Shown here piece after piece: positions 15,569 to 24,486 of a stretch of 64,000 bases of DNA; the stretch's first letter is position 1; each line of letters starts with the position of its first letter. The notes beneath the pieces were generated by a model. It did no database searches and was not told the DNA's origin. It saw only the letters and a list, made by a program, of their open reading frames with translations. Source of the stretch: Mycetocola zhujimingii. Its GTDB lineage: Bacteria; Actinomycetota; Actinomycetes; Actinomycetales; Microbacteriaceae. Location: assembly GCF_003065425.1 (NCBI RefSeq), contig NZ_CP026949.1, positions 1,426,001-1,490,000 on the forward strand, given 5' to 3'. The position numbers were made by a program, and so were the translations under genes.

Positions 15569-17416
15569 TCAGCGCTTACCGTTCAACCGCTTGCGCAGGA
15601 GCTCGATGCGTGACTGCAGCTGCGTCACGCTGGCCTGTTGGACGGCAGGTCCGCCGCACATCCGCCGAAGCTCGGCGTGAACGAGCCCGTGGCCCTGGTT
15701 CGTGGACTTCGCATACAGCCCAACGAGGCTGTTGAGGAGGCTGCGCTGCTCCTTGAGCGTCCGGTAGAGCGGCGGCGGGACATCCGTCGACTTGTCTGCT
15801 GCCGTCGCCTGAGGAGCCTCGCTGCGGGTCGAGTGACGCTTCGCCTGCCGAGCCTGACGCTGCGTCAGGAGCTCGTGCACCTGCTCGGGTTCCAGGAGAC
15901 CGGGAAGGCCGATGAAGTCAAGCTCTTCCTCAGTGCCTGGCTCCGCCCACTGGCCGAATTCGTCCCCGTCGTAAACGACACGGTCGAAGTTCGCCGACGA
16001 CGACATTGCCTCGTACCGGAACTCCTCACCGAGCGAATCGGAACCCTTGGATTCGCGGTTGGCCTCTGCGACCATCGCGTCTTCCGGGTTCCACATGTCC
16101 CCCTCGCCGCTGCCGTCACTCTTCCGGTCGAGCGCGTGGTCGCGCTCGAGTTCGAGAGCGCTCGCGAGGTTCATCAGGTTGGGAACATCGGGGAGAAAAA
16201 CGGATGCCGTTTCACCACGACGCCGAGCCCGCACGAACCGCCCGATGGCCTGGGCGAAGAACAGGGGTGTCGATGCACTCGTCGCGTACACGCCGACGGC
16301 GAGCCGTGGCACGTCGACGCCTTCAGAAACCATGCGGACCGCGACCATCCACCGGCTCGTCCCGGCCGAGAACTCGTCGATACGGTCGGACGCTTCCTTC
16401 TCATCGCTCAGAACGACGGTCGGCGGTTCCCCGGTGATGCCGTGCAGAATTTTCGCGTACGCGCGCGCCGCCGTCTGGTCGGTCGCGATGACCAGGCCAC
16501 CGGCATCCGGAATACCGTGACGCACCTCGCTGAGGCGCCGGTCGGCAGCCTGCAGCACCTGCGGAATCCACTCCCCTGCCGGATCGAGCGCTGTGCGCCA
16601 GGCCTGCGAGGTGATGTCCTTGGTGTTGCCCTCGCCGAGCCTGGCTTCCATCTCGTCGCCGGCGTTGGTGCGCCAGCGCATGTGTCCGGCATAGACCATG
16701 AACATGACCGGTCGGACGACGCCGTCGGCCAGTGCGCGACCGTAGCCGTAGTTGTAGTCGGTAAGCGAGGTGCGGATGCCGTCTTTGTCCGGCAGGTAGC
16801 TGACGAACGGGATCGGCGCGGTGTCTGATCGGAACGGGGTTCCGGTCAGCGAGAGGCGACGGGTGGCCGGTTCGAACGCTTCGCGGATCGCGTCACCCCA
16901 GCTGAGCGCGTCACCGCCGTGGTGCACCTCGTCGAGGATCACGAGGGTACGGTGCGACTCGGTGATGTCCTTGTGCAGCGCGGCGCGGACGGCGACCTGT
17001 GCGTAAGTGACGGCGACGCCGTGATAGTGGCTTCCGTAGCGACCGTCGGCGTTCGAGAACATCGGGTCGAGCCGGATGCCGGCGCGGTGTGCGGCATCCG
17101 CCCACTGCCGTTTGAGATGTTCGGTCGGTGCAACGACGGTGATGCGGTCGACGGTTTTGCGGGCGAGCAACTCGGCGGCGAGTCGGAGCGCGAACGTCGT
17201 CTTCCCGGCGCCGGGCGTTGCAGCGGCGAGGAAATCACGGGGTTCGTGAACGAAGTAGGCGGTGAGCGCCTCTTCTTGCCAGGCGCGAAGCTTGGAGACG
17301 GTTCCCCATGCTGCACGTTCGGGGAAGGTGGGTGAGAGGTGTTCGGCGGCGCTGGTTCCGACGCGGATTGCTGGTGCCTCGGACTTTGGGGGGACCGGCT
17401 CGAACTCTGTACTCAC
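15569..17416 (-). CDS. Superfamily II DEAD/DEAH helicase
   Basis: 615 residues. Walker A is AATPGAGKTTFALRL (about 64-72), the DEVHHGGD box acts as motif II, SLTGTPFR as motif III, and IGRFVRARRRGETASVFLPD near the C-terminal helicase domain as motif VI. A poorly conserved C-terminal region (about 480-615) lacks a nuclease motif I can see. A ResIII-type fold with a DNA or RNA role is likely; no restriction genes flank it. The start at 17416 is divergent from the SGNH hydrolase, with only about 75 bp between. Confidence 0.88.
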   Translation of the reverse strand: MSTEFEPVPPKSEAPAIRVGTSAAEHLSPTFPERAAWGTVSKLRAWQEEALTAYFVHEPRDFLAAATPGAGKTTFALRLAAELLARKTVDRITVVAPTEHLKRQWADAAHRAGIRLDPMFSNADGRYGSHYHGVAVTYAQVAVRAALHKDITESHRTLVILDEVHHGGDALSWGDAIREAFEPATRRLSLTGTPFRSDTAPIPFVSYLPDKDGIRTSLTDYNYGYGRALADGVVRPVMFMVYAGHMRWRTNAGDEMEARLGEGNTKDITSQAWRTALDPAGEWIPQVLQAADRRLSEVRHGIPDAGGLVIATDQTAARAYAKILHGITGEPPTVVLSDEKEASDRIDEFSAGTSRWMVAVRMVSEGVDVPRLAVGVYATSASTPLFFAQAIGRFVRARRRGETASVFLPDVPNLMNLASALELERDHALDRKSDGSGEGDMWNPEDAMVAEANRESKGSDSLGEEFRYEAMSSSANFDRVVYDGDEFGQWAEPGTEEELDFIGLPGLLEPEQVHELLTQRQARQAKRHSTRSEAPQATAADKSTDVPPPLYRTLKEQRSLLNSLVGLYAKSTNQGHGLVHAELRRMCGGPAVQQASVTQLQSRIELLRKRLNGKR

Positions 17417-17455
17417 TGGATACCAATCTACCCGACGAGCGGCACGTCACGGACC

Positions 17456-17484
17456 GTGACCAATGATGCTTCGACGGGTAAACT
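17456..17484 (+). promoter_or_regulatory. Promoter of the SGNH hydrolase gene (leaderless)
   Basis: GTGACC (17456-17461), 17 bp, TAAACT (17479-17484), then 7 nt to the ATG at 17492. The best-formed leaderless promoter in the window. Confidence 0.65.
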
Positions 17485-17491
17485 CGGGTCG

Positions 17492-18328
17492 ATGGACGCA
17501 TTATCTTCTGACGAGGTTTCTGTTTTTCAGGAGCGACCGCATCCGTGGACGCGTTATGTGGCTCTCGGTGATTCGTTTACCGAGGGCATCGGAGACCCGT
17601 ACCCGTCGCCGCCGGGAGCCCACAGGGGCTGGGCGGACCGCGTGGCCGAAGTGCTCTCGCAGGGTGTCGACGATTTCGCCTATGCCAACCTCGCTGTCCG
17701 CGGAAAACTGATCGCTCAAATCTCCGCGGATCAGATCGATCCGGCCCTTGACCTCCACCCTGACCTGATCACCATCTCAGCCGGGGGCAACGACGTACTT
17801 CGGCCGGGAACCGATCCGGACGTCATCGCACAGAAAGTCGACGACGCGGTTGCTCGGCTTTCGCGAGATGGCGCCACCATCGTGCTCTTCACCGGCGTCG
17901 ACGTCGGTTTCTCGCCGGTGCTGCGTACCCTCCGTGGCAAGGTGGCGATCTACAACGAGAACATTCGGAGCGTCGCGGCGAAGTACGACTGCATCGTGGC
18001 CGACCAGTGGGCGCTGACCGAGATCCAGAACGCGCGGATGTGGTCGAGTGACCGGCTGCACCTCAACGCGCTCGGCCACCACACCGTGGCCAGGATGGTG
18101 CTTGATTCCCTCGCGGTGCCGAACGACCTGGAGCCGCTCAAGCCTGAGCCGGTACGGCCGGCAACCTGGCGGGAGGCGCGCACCGAGGACTTCGTCTGGG
18201 CGCGGCAGTTCTTCGTGCCGTGGGTCCTCCGGCGCCTGCGACACCAGTCCTCCGGAGACTTCATCACCGCAAAGAGGCCGCAGGCGGAGAGATTCCTCCG
18301 CGACGGTGAGCTTCCTGCCGGAGACTGA
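17492..18328 (+). CDS. SGNH/GDSL-family hydrolase
   Basis: 278 residues. Block I VALGDSFTEG carries the nucleophile S28; the block III region is ISAGGNDVLRPG (Gly and Asn oxyanion residues); block V is DRLHLNALGHH with the Asp and His of the triad. This is an esterase/lipase/acyl-thioesterase fold with unknown substrate. There is no signal peptide, so it is probably cytoplasmic. The longer frame upstream lies inside the helicase promoter region and is rejected. Confidence 0.9.
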   Translation: MDALSSDEVSVFQERPHPWTRYVALGDSFTEGIGDPYPSPPGAHRGWADRVAEVLSQGVDDFAYANLAVRGKLIAQISADQIDPALDLHPDLITISAGGNDVLRPGTDPDVIAQKVDDAVARLSRDGATIVLFTGVDVGFSPVLRTLRGKVAIYNENIRSVAAKYDCIVADQWALTEIQNARMWSSDRLHLNALGHHTVARMVLDSLAVPNDLEPLKPEPVRPATWREARTEDFVWARQFFVPWVLRRLRHQSSGDFITAKRPQAERFLRDGELPAGD

Positions 18329-18380
18329 GCGCGAGGCCGGGTGCTGGTGCGGTCGCCCTCGTGTCGTTGTACGTGTGGCG

Positions 18381-19682
18381 TCAGTCTGACGGATGGGTGA
18401 TTCGCCAGCCGGTGTCAGCCTCAGCGAGGTCATCCGACAGCTCGAGTGGAACGTCGATGACCGAATCCGCGACGGTGAAGACAGCTTCACCGACATCGAG
18501 TCCCGCTGCGCCTGAAATCAGAGGCGACGCGGCAACGTCGACAGCGACCGTTGCGTCCTGCCACACCAGAACGGATGCCGATTCGGTGGCGACGATGTCC
18601 GATGTCGATCCCCACGGTGTGGTGTAACTCCCGAATGATTCTCCCTCTGTGACGAGGGGAAGTTCCCTGAAGCCGGCCTCGACGGTCGTGAGGAGACCGA
18701 GCACCGACGAGAAGAGTTCCTTATGGTTGGGCGCCCCGAGGATCACTCCGACCACGGTGACCGTCTCTGAACCGACAGCGAGTTCGGCAGCGAACAGCAG
18801 GCAGGCACCGGCGACGCGGGTGGTCCCGGTCTTCAGCCCGATGATTCCCCCCTGGCCGAGGATCTTGTTCGTGTTGGTCACAGGTCCGATGACAGGCAGG
18901 TCGGCCGACTGCTGCGACACGATCTCGGAAAGAACCGGGTGCGCGAGGACCAGCTCGCCGATTTTGACCAGGTCGGCCGGTGTCGATCTGCTGTCCTGGT
19001 TGATGCCGCTGGAGTCCGCGAGATGCGTGCCGGCGAAGCCGTGTGCTCCCAGCCAAGCTGTGGCCGCCGCGAGGAAGGCATCCACCGATCCGTATGCCCA
19101 ATTGGCCAGGGTGATGCTGTAGTTGTTGGCCGACGGCAGCATCATTGCCTCGAGCAGCTGTCGCTCGGTGAAGACGGACCCGACGGCAACGGGTGCCGCC
19201 GATCCGCCCTCGGCGATCACTTCGGTGTAGATGCGCTGGTCGTCTTCGGTGAGGGTAAGTTGCGGTCCGGACTCACCCTCGCCGAGCGGCATCGCCTCGA
19301 GCACGACGAGGGCGGTCACCGATTTCGTGATGCTGGCCATCGGCGTCGACTCCTGAGCGCCGTGACTGGAGAGGATGCCGTCGAATCCAACAGCGCCGAT
19401 CGCACCGTTTCCGTAGGCCGGCCACGCCACCTGGGTGACGGTCTGGGTGATGGTATCCGTCGGTTCGAGCGTCGCGGCCGTGGCCGGGAGCGGGCGGAGG
19501 ACGGCGAACGCGAGATAACCGATGATCCCGAGGATGAGAACGAGGACACCGAAGACGGTGAGCCTGCGTCGCAGGTACACCCGTCGGTCGGAGAGCGGCT
19601 GACGGGACTGGTACACGGACAAGAAGTCTATCGGCGGGCGGTTGGCGCGCCGGGCGAGGCTCGCTGGTCGCGAATCGCCCAC
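18381..19682 (-). CDS. D-alanyl-D-alanine carboxypeptidase (S11)
   Basis: A 433-residue membrane-anchored penicillin-binding protein that trims pentapeptide stems of peptidoglycan. A basic N-terminus (RRVYLRRR) precedes one transmembrane helix (about 41-62). The three active-site motifs are SITK (S117, K120), SAN (184-186) and KTG (284-286). The start is uncertain: the GTG at 19682 overlaps the rRNA/tRNA methyltransferase 3' end by 55 nt, and internal TTG (19622) or GTG (19616) starts would remove that overlap. None has a strong ribosome site. Confidence 0.92.
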   Translation of the reverse strand: MGDSRPASLARRANRPPIDFLSVYQSRQPLSDRRVYLRRRLTVFGVLVLILGIIGYLAFAVLRPLPATAATLEPTDTITQTVTQVAWPAYGNGAIGAVGFDGILSSHGAQESTPMASITKSVTALVVLEAMPLGEGESGPQLTLTEDDQRIYTEVIAEGGSAAPVAVGSVFTERQLLEAMMLPSANNYSITLANWAYGSVDAFLAAATAWLGAHGFAGTHLADSSGINQDSRSTPADLVKIGELVLAHPVLSEIVSQQSADLPVIGPVTNTNKILGQGGIIGLKTGTTRVAGACLLFAAELAVGSETVTVVGVILGAPNHKELFSSVLGLLTTVEAGFRELPLVTEGESFGSYTTPWGSTSDIVATESASVLVWQDATVAVDVAASPLISGAAGLDVGEAVFTVADSVIDVPLELSDDLAEADTGWRITHPSD

Positions 19683-20467
19683 AGCGCCACCGCACTTGCC
19701 GAGGCGACGTTGAGCGAGTCGACCCCGTGCATCATCGGAATGATCACTGTCGAGTCTGCTGCCTCGAGTGCCTGGGCGCTGAGGCCGTCACCTTCCGCGC
19801 CCATCGTGAGGGCGATCTTGGCGGGGAGGTGGGCGGCGAAGTCATCGAGGGTGATCGCGCGATCGTCGAGGGCGAGGGCGGCGACATGGAAGCCAGCCTC
19901 GTCGAGGATCCGGCGCGCTTCAGGCCATTCGGGCATCCGCGTCCACGGCACCTGGAGGACGGTTCCCATGCTGACCCTCACGCTGCGGCGGTAGAGCGGG
20001 TCGGCACACCGCGGCGTGATGAGAACGGCGTCGGCGCCGAGGCCTGCAACGGCCCGGAAGATCGCACCGACGTTGGTGTGATCGACGATGTCCTCCAGGA
20101 TGACGATCCGTGTGGCATCGCGGATGACATCTTCCATCGGGTGCAGCGGCGGCCGGTGCATCGCGGCGAGCGCGCCTCGGTGCATGTGGTAACCCGTCAG
20201 CGACTCGAGGGTTGCGGCGTCGCCGACGTAGACCGGGACATCGGGGAAATCGGTAAGCAGCGGCGTGACATCCGGGATCCACTGCTCCTGAAGAAGCAGC
20301 GAGCGGGGTGTGTGACCCGCGTTGAGCGCCCGGGCGATGACCTTGTGCGACTCGGCGATGTAGAGGCCGCCAGCGGGTTCGCTCACTCGGCGGAGTGCGA
20401 CGTCGGTGAGGCGGGCGTAGTCGCCGAGCCCGTCGATGTCGAGGCTGTCGATGGGAACGATTCGCAC
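19628..20467 (-). CDS. SpoU/TrmH-family RNA 2'-O-methyltransferase
   Basis: 279 residues. An N-terminal substrate-binding domain (about 1-105) precedes a SPOUT knot domain with IVILEDIVDHTNVGAIFRAVAGLGADAVLITP and the C-terminal LTMGAEGDGLSAQALEAADSTVIIPMMHGVDSLNVASASAVALW, the classical TrmH motifs 1-3. It modifies tRNA or 23S rRNA; the target cannot be read from sequence. The start is the GTG at 20467 with AAGGA 6 nt upstream. It is divergent from cobB. Confidence 0.92.
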   Translation of the reverse strand: MRIVPIDSLDIDGLGDYARLTDVALRRVSEPAGGLYIAESHKVIARALNAGHTPRSLLLQEQWIPDVTPLLTDFPDVPVYVGDAATLESLTGYHMHRGALAAMHRPPLHPMEDVIRDATRIVILEDIVDHTNVGAIFRAVAGLGADAVLITPRCADPLYRRSVRVSMGTVLQVPWTRMPEWPEARRILDEAGFHVAALALDDRAITLDDFAAHLPAKIALTMGAEGDGLSAQALEAADSTVIIPMMHGVDSLNVASASAVALWAIRDQRASPGAPTARR

Positions 20468-20589
20468 GGGTGGTCCTTCGGGTGGTGGCGTAGGGTTTGA
20501 GAGAGACAGGCCGGTGGATGTGCGTCGCGAAACAATCCCGACACGTGAGTTGTTTACCATCGTGACATCTGCGAGGTTCGGAGGTTCAC

Positions 20590-21438
20590 ATGACAACGCT
20601 CGCAAGCGCAACACCAGCGATAGACACTGATCGGCTGAATGCAGCCTACGCGCTCCTCGATGGGCGGCGGTTTGCCGTCCTCACCGGTGCGGGAATGAGC
20701 ACCGATTCCGGAATCCCCGACTACCGGGGAGAGGGCGCACCAAAGCGCACGCCGATGACCGTCTCACAATTCCTGCTCAACGACGCGTCACGCAAGCGGT
20801 ACTGGGCCGGCAGCCACCTGGGCTGGGCCATGTTTGACGCCGCGAGGCCCAATGCTGGGCACAAGGTCCTCGCCACGCTCGAGGAGGCTGGACTCGTCAC
20901 CGGTATCGTGACCCAGAACGTCGACGGATTACACGTGCGGGCCGGTTCCCAGCGCGTGGTCGACCTCCACGGTTCGATGGACCGGGTCAGTTGCCTCGTC
21001 TGCGGCCAGACGTTTGCGCGCGCGAGTATCGCCGCGCGGATCGAAGCGGAGAACCCGTGGCTGTCGAGGCCGGATGCCGTGACGTTGAACCCGGACGGCG
21101 ACGCAGAGATCGCCGACGTCGACAACTTCGTGGTGCCGGTCTGCTCGGTGTGCGGCGGCGCGTTGAAGCCCGACGTCGTCTTCTTCGGTGAGTTTGTTCC
21201 GTCAGACAAGTTCACGGAGGCACGGGATATCGTTTCCGCCGCCGACGTGCTCGTCATCGCGGGCTCATCACTCGTCGTCAACTCCGGCATTCGCCTTCTG
21301 GAACACGCGCGCCGGAGCAAGTTGCCGATCATCATCATCAACCGTGGTGAGACCAAGGGCGATGGCCGCGCCGATGTGAAGCTGGATGCCGGGGCGAGCG
21401 AGACCCTGACGGCACTGGCCGAGCGACTGCTCACCTAG
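20590..21438 (+). CDS. cobB: Sir2-family NAD-dependent deacylase
   Basis: 282 residues. The NAD motif is GAGMSTDSGIPDYRG (33-47); TQNVDGLH leads to the catalytic H127 in DLHGSMDR. Four Cys (135, 138, 185, 188) form the zinc site, and KPDVVFFGE follows. Bacterial sirtuins deacylate lysines on metabolic enzymes such as acetyl-CoA synthetase. Its ATG has GGAGG 5 nt upstream. A single gene, divergent from the RNA methyltransferase. Confidence 0.95.
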   Translation: MTTLASATPAIDTDRLNAAYALLDGRRFAVLTGAGMSTDSGIPDYRGEGAPKRTPMTVSQFLLNDASRKRYWAGSHLGWAMFDAARPNAGHKVLATLEEAGLVTGIVTQNVDGLHVRAGSQRVVDLHGSMDRVSCLVCGQTFARASIAARIEAENPWLSRPDAVTLNPDGDAEIADVDNFVVPVCSVCGGALKPDVVFFGEFVPSDKFTEARDIVSAADVLVIAGSSLVVNSGIRLLEHARRSKLPIIIINRGETKGDGRADVKLDAGASETLTALAERLLT

Positions 21439-21466
21439 ACCAGGCGCCTGCCTACGGGGTCTGGCG

Positions 21467-22465
21467 TCAGCCGAGCGCAGCCAGGACTTCGGCTTCCCGC
21501 CGGGGATCGATCCCGGCCGGTGGGCGGTCCGCTCTCTGTGGCGGCACTCCCCCAATGCTCTGCAGCCAGGCCCAGGTGTCCGTCACCGTCTCGGATATCG
21601 GGCGGATGCTGAGGCCCGTTTCAGAGGCGCGGCTCACGTCGATGCGGTACATGGTGTCGTGCGCTTCGCCGGGCGGCAACCACAACGGAAGCTGCGTCCA
21701 CGGCTCGATTCCTGCCTCGAGGATTCTCTCGGGGGTCACCCACTCCAGCGAGCCGCTCGAGCCGGTCGCACGCAGGCAGAGTTCGAGGACCTCCCCCATG
21801 GTCGTCCGGGAGGGCTTGCTGATGACATTGACGGGTCCGGAAACCCCGTGTTCGGCTGCCGTCAATGCCCAGTCGGCCAGGTCGCGGGCGTCGATGTACT
21901 GGATGCCGGCGTCCGGGGTCCCCGGCGCAAGGATGCGTCCGCCACGGGCTGCGCGTAGCAGCCACCACGGCAGTCGACCGATGTTCTCGTGCGGGCCGAG
22001 GATGAGCCCCGCGCGGGCCAGGATTGCACGCTCGCCGAAGGCATCCGTCACGGCGCGCTCTGCCCCCGCCTTGGTTCTGGCGTAATCCTCGAACGTGTCG
22101 TCGTCGGGCGAGCTGTCGACAACCGGCGAGTTCTCGGTCGAGCCCGGCTGCGCGGGAAACCCGTAGACAGAGCAGCTCGATATGTAGACATAGCGACCGG
22201 CACGTGCGGCGAGCGCCCGCGCTGTGTCTCGAACCGTCGACGGGGCCCACGACCAGGTATCCACAACGACGTCCCAGTCGCCGTCGTGGTCGGTGAGGCT
22301 CTGGATGCCTTGTTGGGTCGAGCGGTCGCCGGTCACTCCCGTCACGCCCGCTCGTGGCCCGTGGGTGCCGCGATTGAATGTGGTGACATCCCATCCGCGA
22401 GCGAGTCCTGCGTCGACGAGGGCGCGGCCCACGAACTCTGTGCCGCCGAGAACGAGAAGCTTCAT
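21467..22465 (-). CDS. NAD-dependent epimerase/reductase (extended SDR)
   Basis: 332 residues from the ATG at 22465. The Rossmann motif is MKLLVLGGTEFVGRALVDAG; YVYISSCSVYG and YARTKAGAER carry the extended-SDR Ser, Tyr and Lys. The substrate is unknown; it resembles the NAD-dependent reductase proteins adjacent to sugar or cell-envelope genes in actinobacteria. The frame opens 12 codons further upstream at 22501, but GGTEFVG should sit near the N-terminus. It is convergent with cobB, 28 bp between stops. Confidence 0.87.
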   Translation of the reverse strand: MKLLVLGGTEFVGRALVDAGLARGWDVTTFNRGTHGPRAGVTGVTGDRSTQQGIQSLTDHDGDWDVVVDTWSWAPSTVRDTARALAARAGRYVYISSCSVYGFPAQPGSTENSPVVDSSPDDDTFEDYARTKAGAERAVTDAFGERAILARAGLILGPHENIGRLPWWLLRAARGGRILAPGTPDAGIQYIDARDLADWALTAAEHGVSGPVNVISKPSRTTMGEVLELCLRATGSSGSLEWVTPERILEAGIEPWTQLPLWLPPGEAHDTMYRIDVSRASETGLSIRPISETVTDTWAWLQSIGGVPPQRADRPPAGIDPRREAEVLAALG

Positions 22466-22635
22466 ACGTTCATAGAACTGTGGCTGTTGCGTGTCAGACA
22501 AGGCGGTTCACTCGAGGCGTAACTCAGGGAGAAGCTCGGCGGTGGATGTTAAACGGTCGGGTCAACCAATAACATCGACGGAAGTAGGGTAGATGCCGGC
22601 GAGTTCATTGCCAACGTTCCCGAGCCGAGGATGAC

Positions 22636-23193
22636 ATGTTCTTCACCAAGCGTTCGAGACGGCGCTCCAGGCGGGAACCCGCTCTCCCGCAGGACGAGCC
22701 CGCTGTTTTAACGGGCGCACAGGATCTCATCCGTTTCGTCGCGGCCGGGTTCATGGAGCCGGCCGTTCTTCGGTTCGGGGTCGAGGCCGGTTTCCTCACG
22801 GCTTCCGACGTCGTGAGCATCGAACTCGCGCGATACGGAGCCGGCGAGATTGAGGAGAATTCCGCCGAAGAAACGATTGCGCTGCTGCTGTCACACGATC
22901 TCGAGCGGGTTGCTTCCTTGCTGGACGCGGCTGTGAGGGACAGCACGCCCGTCAGCTCGCCCCTGGATCTGTGGGCTTACGTCGGGCTCGCTCGAATCAA
23001 CGCTGTGTGGGCCAGCTTCAATGACCCGTGGGATGCCGTCGAGACGCATCTTCGTACCTTGGGCTACCCGGAAAACTACACACACTTCCTTCGATATACA
23101 GAGGCTGAGAAAGGCGAGCCAACCGGGTTGCCTCACATGAAGCGGCGGCTCGAAGCATTTCTTACGCGCTGTCAGCTGCAGTGGGGTCCGTAG
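22636..23193 (+). CDS. Unknown protein resembling DUF2247
   Basis: 185 residues, soluble and all-alpha in appearance. After a very basic N-terminus (KRSRRRSRREP), residues 40-130 contain paired helices with LLLSHDLERVASLLDAAV, and the end has DPWDAVETHLRTLGYPENYTHFLRY, a pattern I associate with DUF2247 proteins (from memory, unverified). The ATG has GAGG 5 nt upstream. It is a single gene of unknown role. DUF2247 members are sometimes found as immunity-type proteins, but no toxin gene is adjacent. Confidence 0.72.
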   Translation: MFFTKRSRRRSRREPALPQDEPAVLTGAQDLIRFVAAGFMEPAVLRFGVEAGFLTASDVVSIELARYGAGEIEENSAEETIALLLSHDLERVASLLDAAVRDSTPVSSPLDLWAYVGLARINAVWASFNDPWDAVETHLRTLGYPENYTHFLRYTEAEKGEPTGLPHMKRRLEAFLTRCQLQWGP

Positions 23194-23306
23194 CTCCCCG
23201 CAGCGCACCTTAGATGGCTGTAGCTCGCCGGGAAGCGATCAACCTTGGCTGAACGGTGTAATCGTTAGCGACGAATGCGTGCACCTCCTCCGTGTACGGT
23301 CGAGTA

Positions 23307-24152
23307 ATGCCACGCTATCAAGGCTCCGACGGGGCATCTCTTTACTACGATGACGTCGATTCGGAGGGAAGCGGTCGCGATCAGGACCCGATCATCCTCC
23401 TCGCCGGAGGGGCCGCGCGTCACCCCAGCTACCTTGGCGACCTGGCCGGGCTCAGCGACCGGCGCCGCTTGATTGTGCCCCACCTCAGGGGCGTCGGGCT
23501 CTCACCGTCGCCGCTTTCGGAGGCGAGTGGCTCCTTCTGGGTTCAAGCCGACGACATCGAGCGACTCCGTATTCACCTGGGGCTTCAGCGTGTGGTGCTC
23601 GTGTCGCACTCAGCCGGGACACGATTGGCCATCGCTTACGCCGCGCAATTCAGTCCGAGCGTGGGCGGGCTGGTGCTGATCACGCCGCCGACGGCCTATC
23701 TCGTTGATGAAGCGTCGGATGCCGACACGGTCAGCGAAAGACGACGCGGAGACAGAGACTTCGAAGCCGCCTACGCCGCGTTGGTTGCTGGGCTGCACAC
23801 TCACGACGAGGACGCCTATAACGCCTGGCAGCGCGAGTCGGCCCCTGTTGGGTATGCGAGGTGGGGCGCGAAGGAACGGGCCCACGCTCAGATCGGGCGC
23901 TGGAGCCTGGCCGCGACCACGGCATACTTCAGTGTCACCCCACCCCGCGATCTTGCGGCTCGGCTCCGTCAGGTCGCGTCACCCGTTCTCGTCATCGGCG
24001 GGGCTGAGGATTGCCTTACCGGAGTAGCGCCGGTGACCGCGCTGGCACGCCTTTTCCCGGCGGGGACATCGGTCATGATCGAGAACAGTGGCCACTACCC
24101 GTGGATCGAACAGCCGGCAGCCTTCAGAGAAGCGATCGACGCGTTCCTCTAG
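23307..24152 (+). CDS. Alpha/beta hydrolase (prolyl aminopeptidase-like)
   Basis: 281 residues. The oxyanion segment is ILLAGGAARHPSYL, the nucleophile elbow is SHSAG (S102), and the C-terminal catalytic Asp and His are in VIGGAEDCL and NSGHYPWIEQP. A cap domain spans about residues 120-215. The substrate is unknown; the fold suggests an esterase or proline iminopeptidase. The ATG at 23307 is preferred over the GTG at 23292. A TACGGT hexamer lies 6 nt before the ATG. Confidence 0.87.
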   Translation: MPRYQGSDGASLYYDDVDSEGSGRDQDPIILLAGGAARHPSYLGDLAGLSDRRRLIVPHLRGVGLSPSPLSEASGSFWVQADDIERLRIHLGLQRVVLVSHSAGTRLAIAYAAQFSPSVGGLVLITPPTAYLVDEASDADTVSERRRGDRDFEAAYAALVAGLHTHDEDAYNAWQRESAPVGYARWGAKERAHAQIGRWSLAATTAYFSVTPPRDLAARLRQVASPVLVIGGAEDCLTGVAPVTALARLFPAGTSVMIENSGHYPWIEQPAAFREAIDAFL

Positions 24153-24211
24153 AGGTCCCTGACAGCGTGGGTGGAGGTCAGGTCAGCGCAATGGCAGACA
24201 CTCCGTGCGCT

Positions 24212-24418
24212 CTAGGCGTCGGCGCCTGCCGCTCCGCGTGATCGCCGAACGAGCATGACGTCGATCGGCGCGGCAAGCGCGAACGCGAGCACAAGGGCGA
24301 TCCAGTAGCCGGTGCTCAGGGCGACCCACAGACCGAGGCCGATGACCACGAGTGTCCACACCAGCGCTACGACCCACAGCCAGCGGGGAGGGGTCGCGTT
24401 GTTCGGGGAAGCTGTCAT
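24212..24418 (-). CDS. Small two-helix membrane protein
   Basis: 68 residues. Two hydrophobic helices (about 14-34 and 38-54) and a short basic tail (VRRSRG). Not recognised. The ATG has TACGCT 6 nt upstream, so a leaderless mRNA is likely. It lies 68 bp downstream of the glycosyltransferase-like gene on the same strand. Confidence 0.6.
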   Translation of the reverse strand: MTASPNNATPPRWLWVVALVWTLVVIGLGLWVALSTGYWIALVLAFALAAPIDVMLVRRSRGAAGADA

Positions 24419-24424
24419 GGAGCC

Positions 24425-24430
24425 AGCGTA
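24425..24430 (-). promoter_or_regulatory. Candidate -10 of the small membrane protein gene
   Basis: A minus-strand TACGCT 6 nt before the ATG; no Shine-Dalgarno and no clear -35. Confidence 0.35.
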
Positions 24431-24486
24431 TGGGTTGCACTCTCCCTGCGCCAGTGATCGAGCGCCCTGGAAGCCAGCGAACGCTC

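Noticed and set aside
15638-16828. 396-codon plus-strand frame
   Set aside because: Antisense to the helicase gene; no motif, low-complexity composition.
23292-23306. GTG start for the 23.3-kb hydrolase
   Set aside because: Only five codons longer, and it overlaps a TACGGT -10-like hexamer; the ATG at 23307 is more likely.
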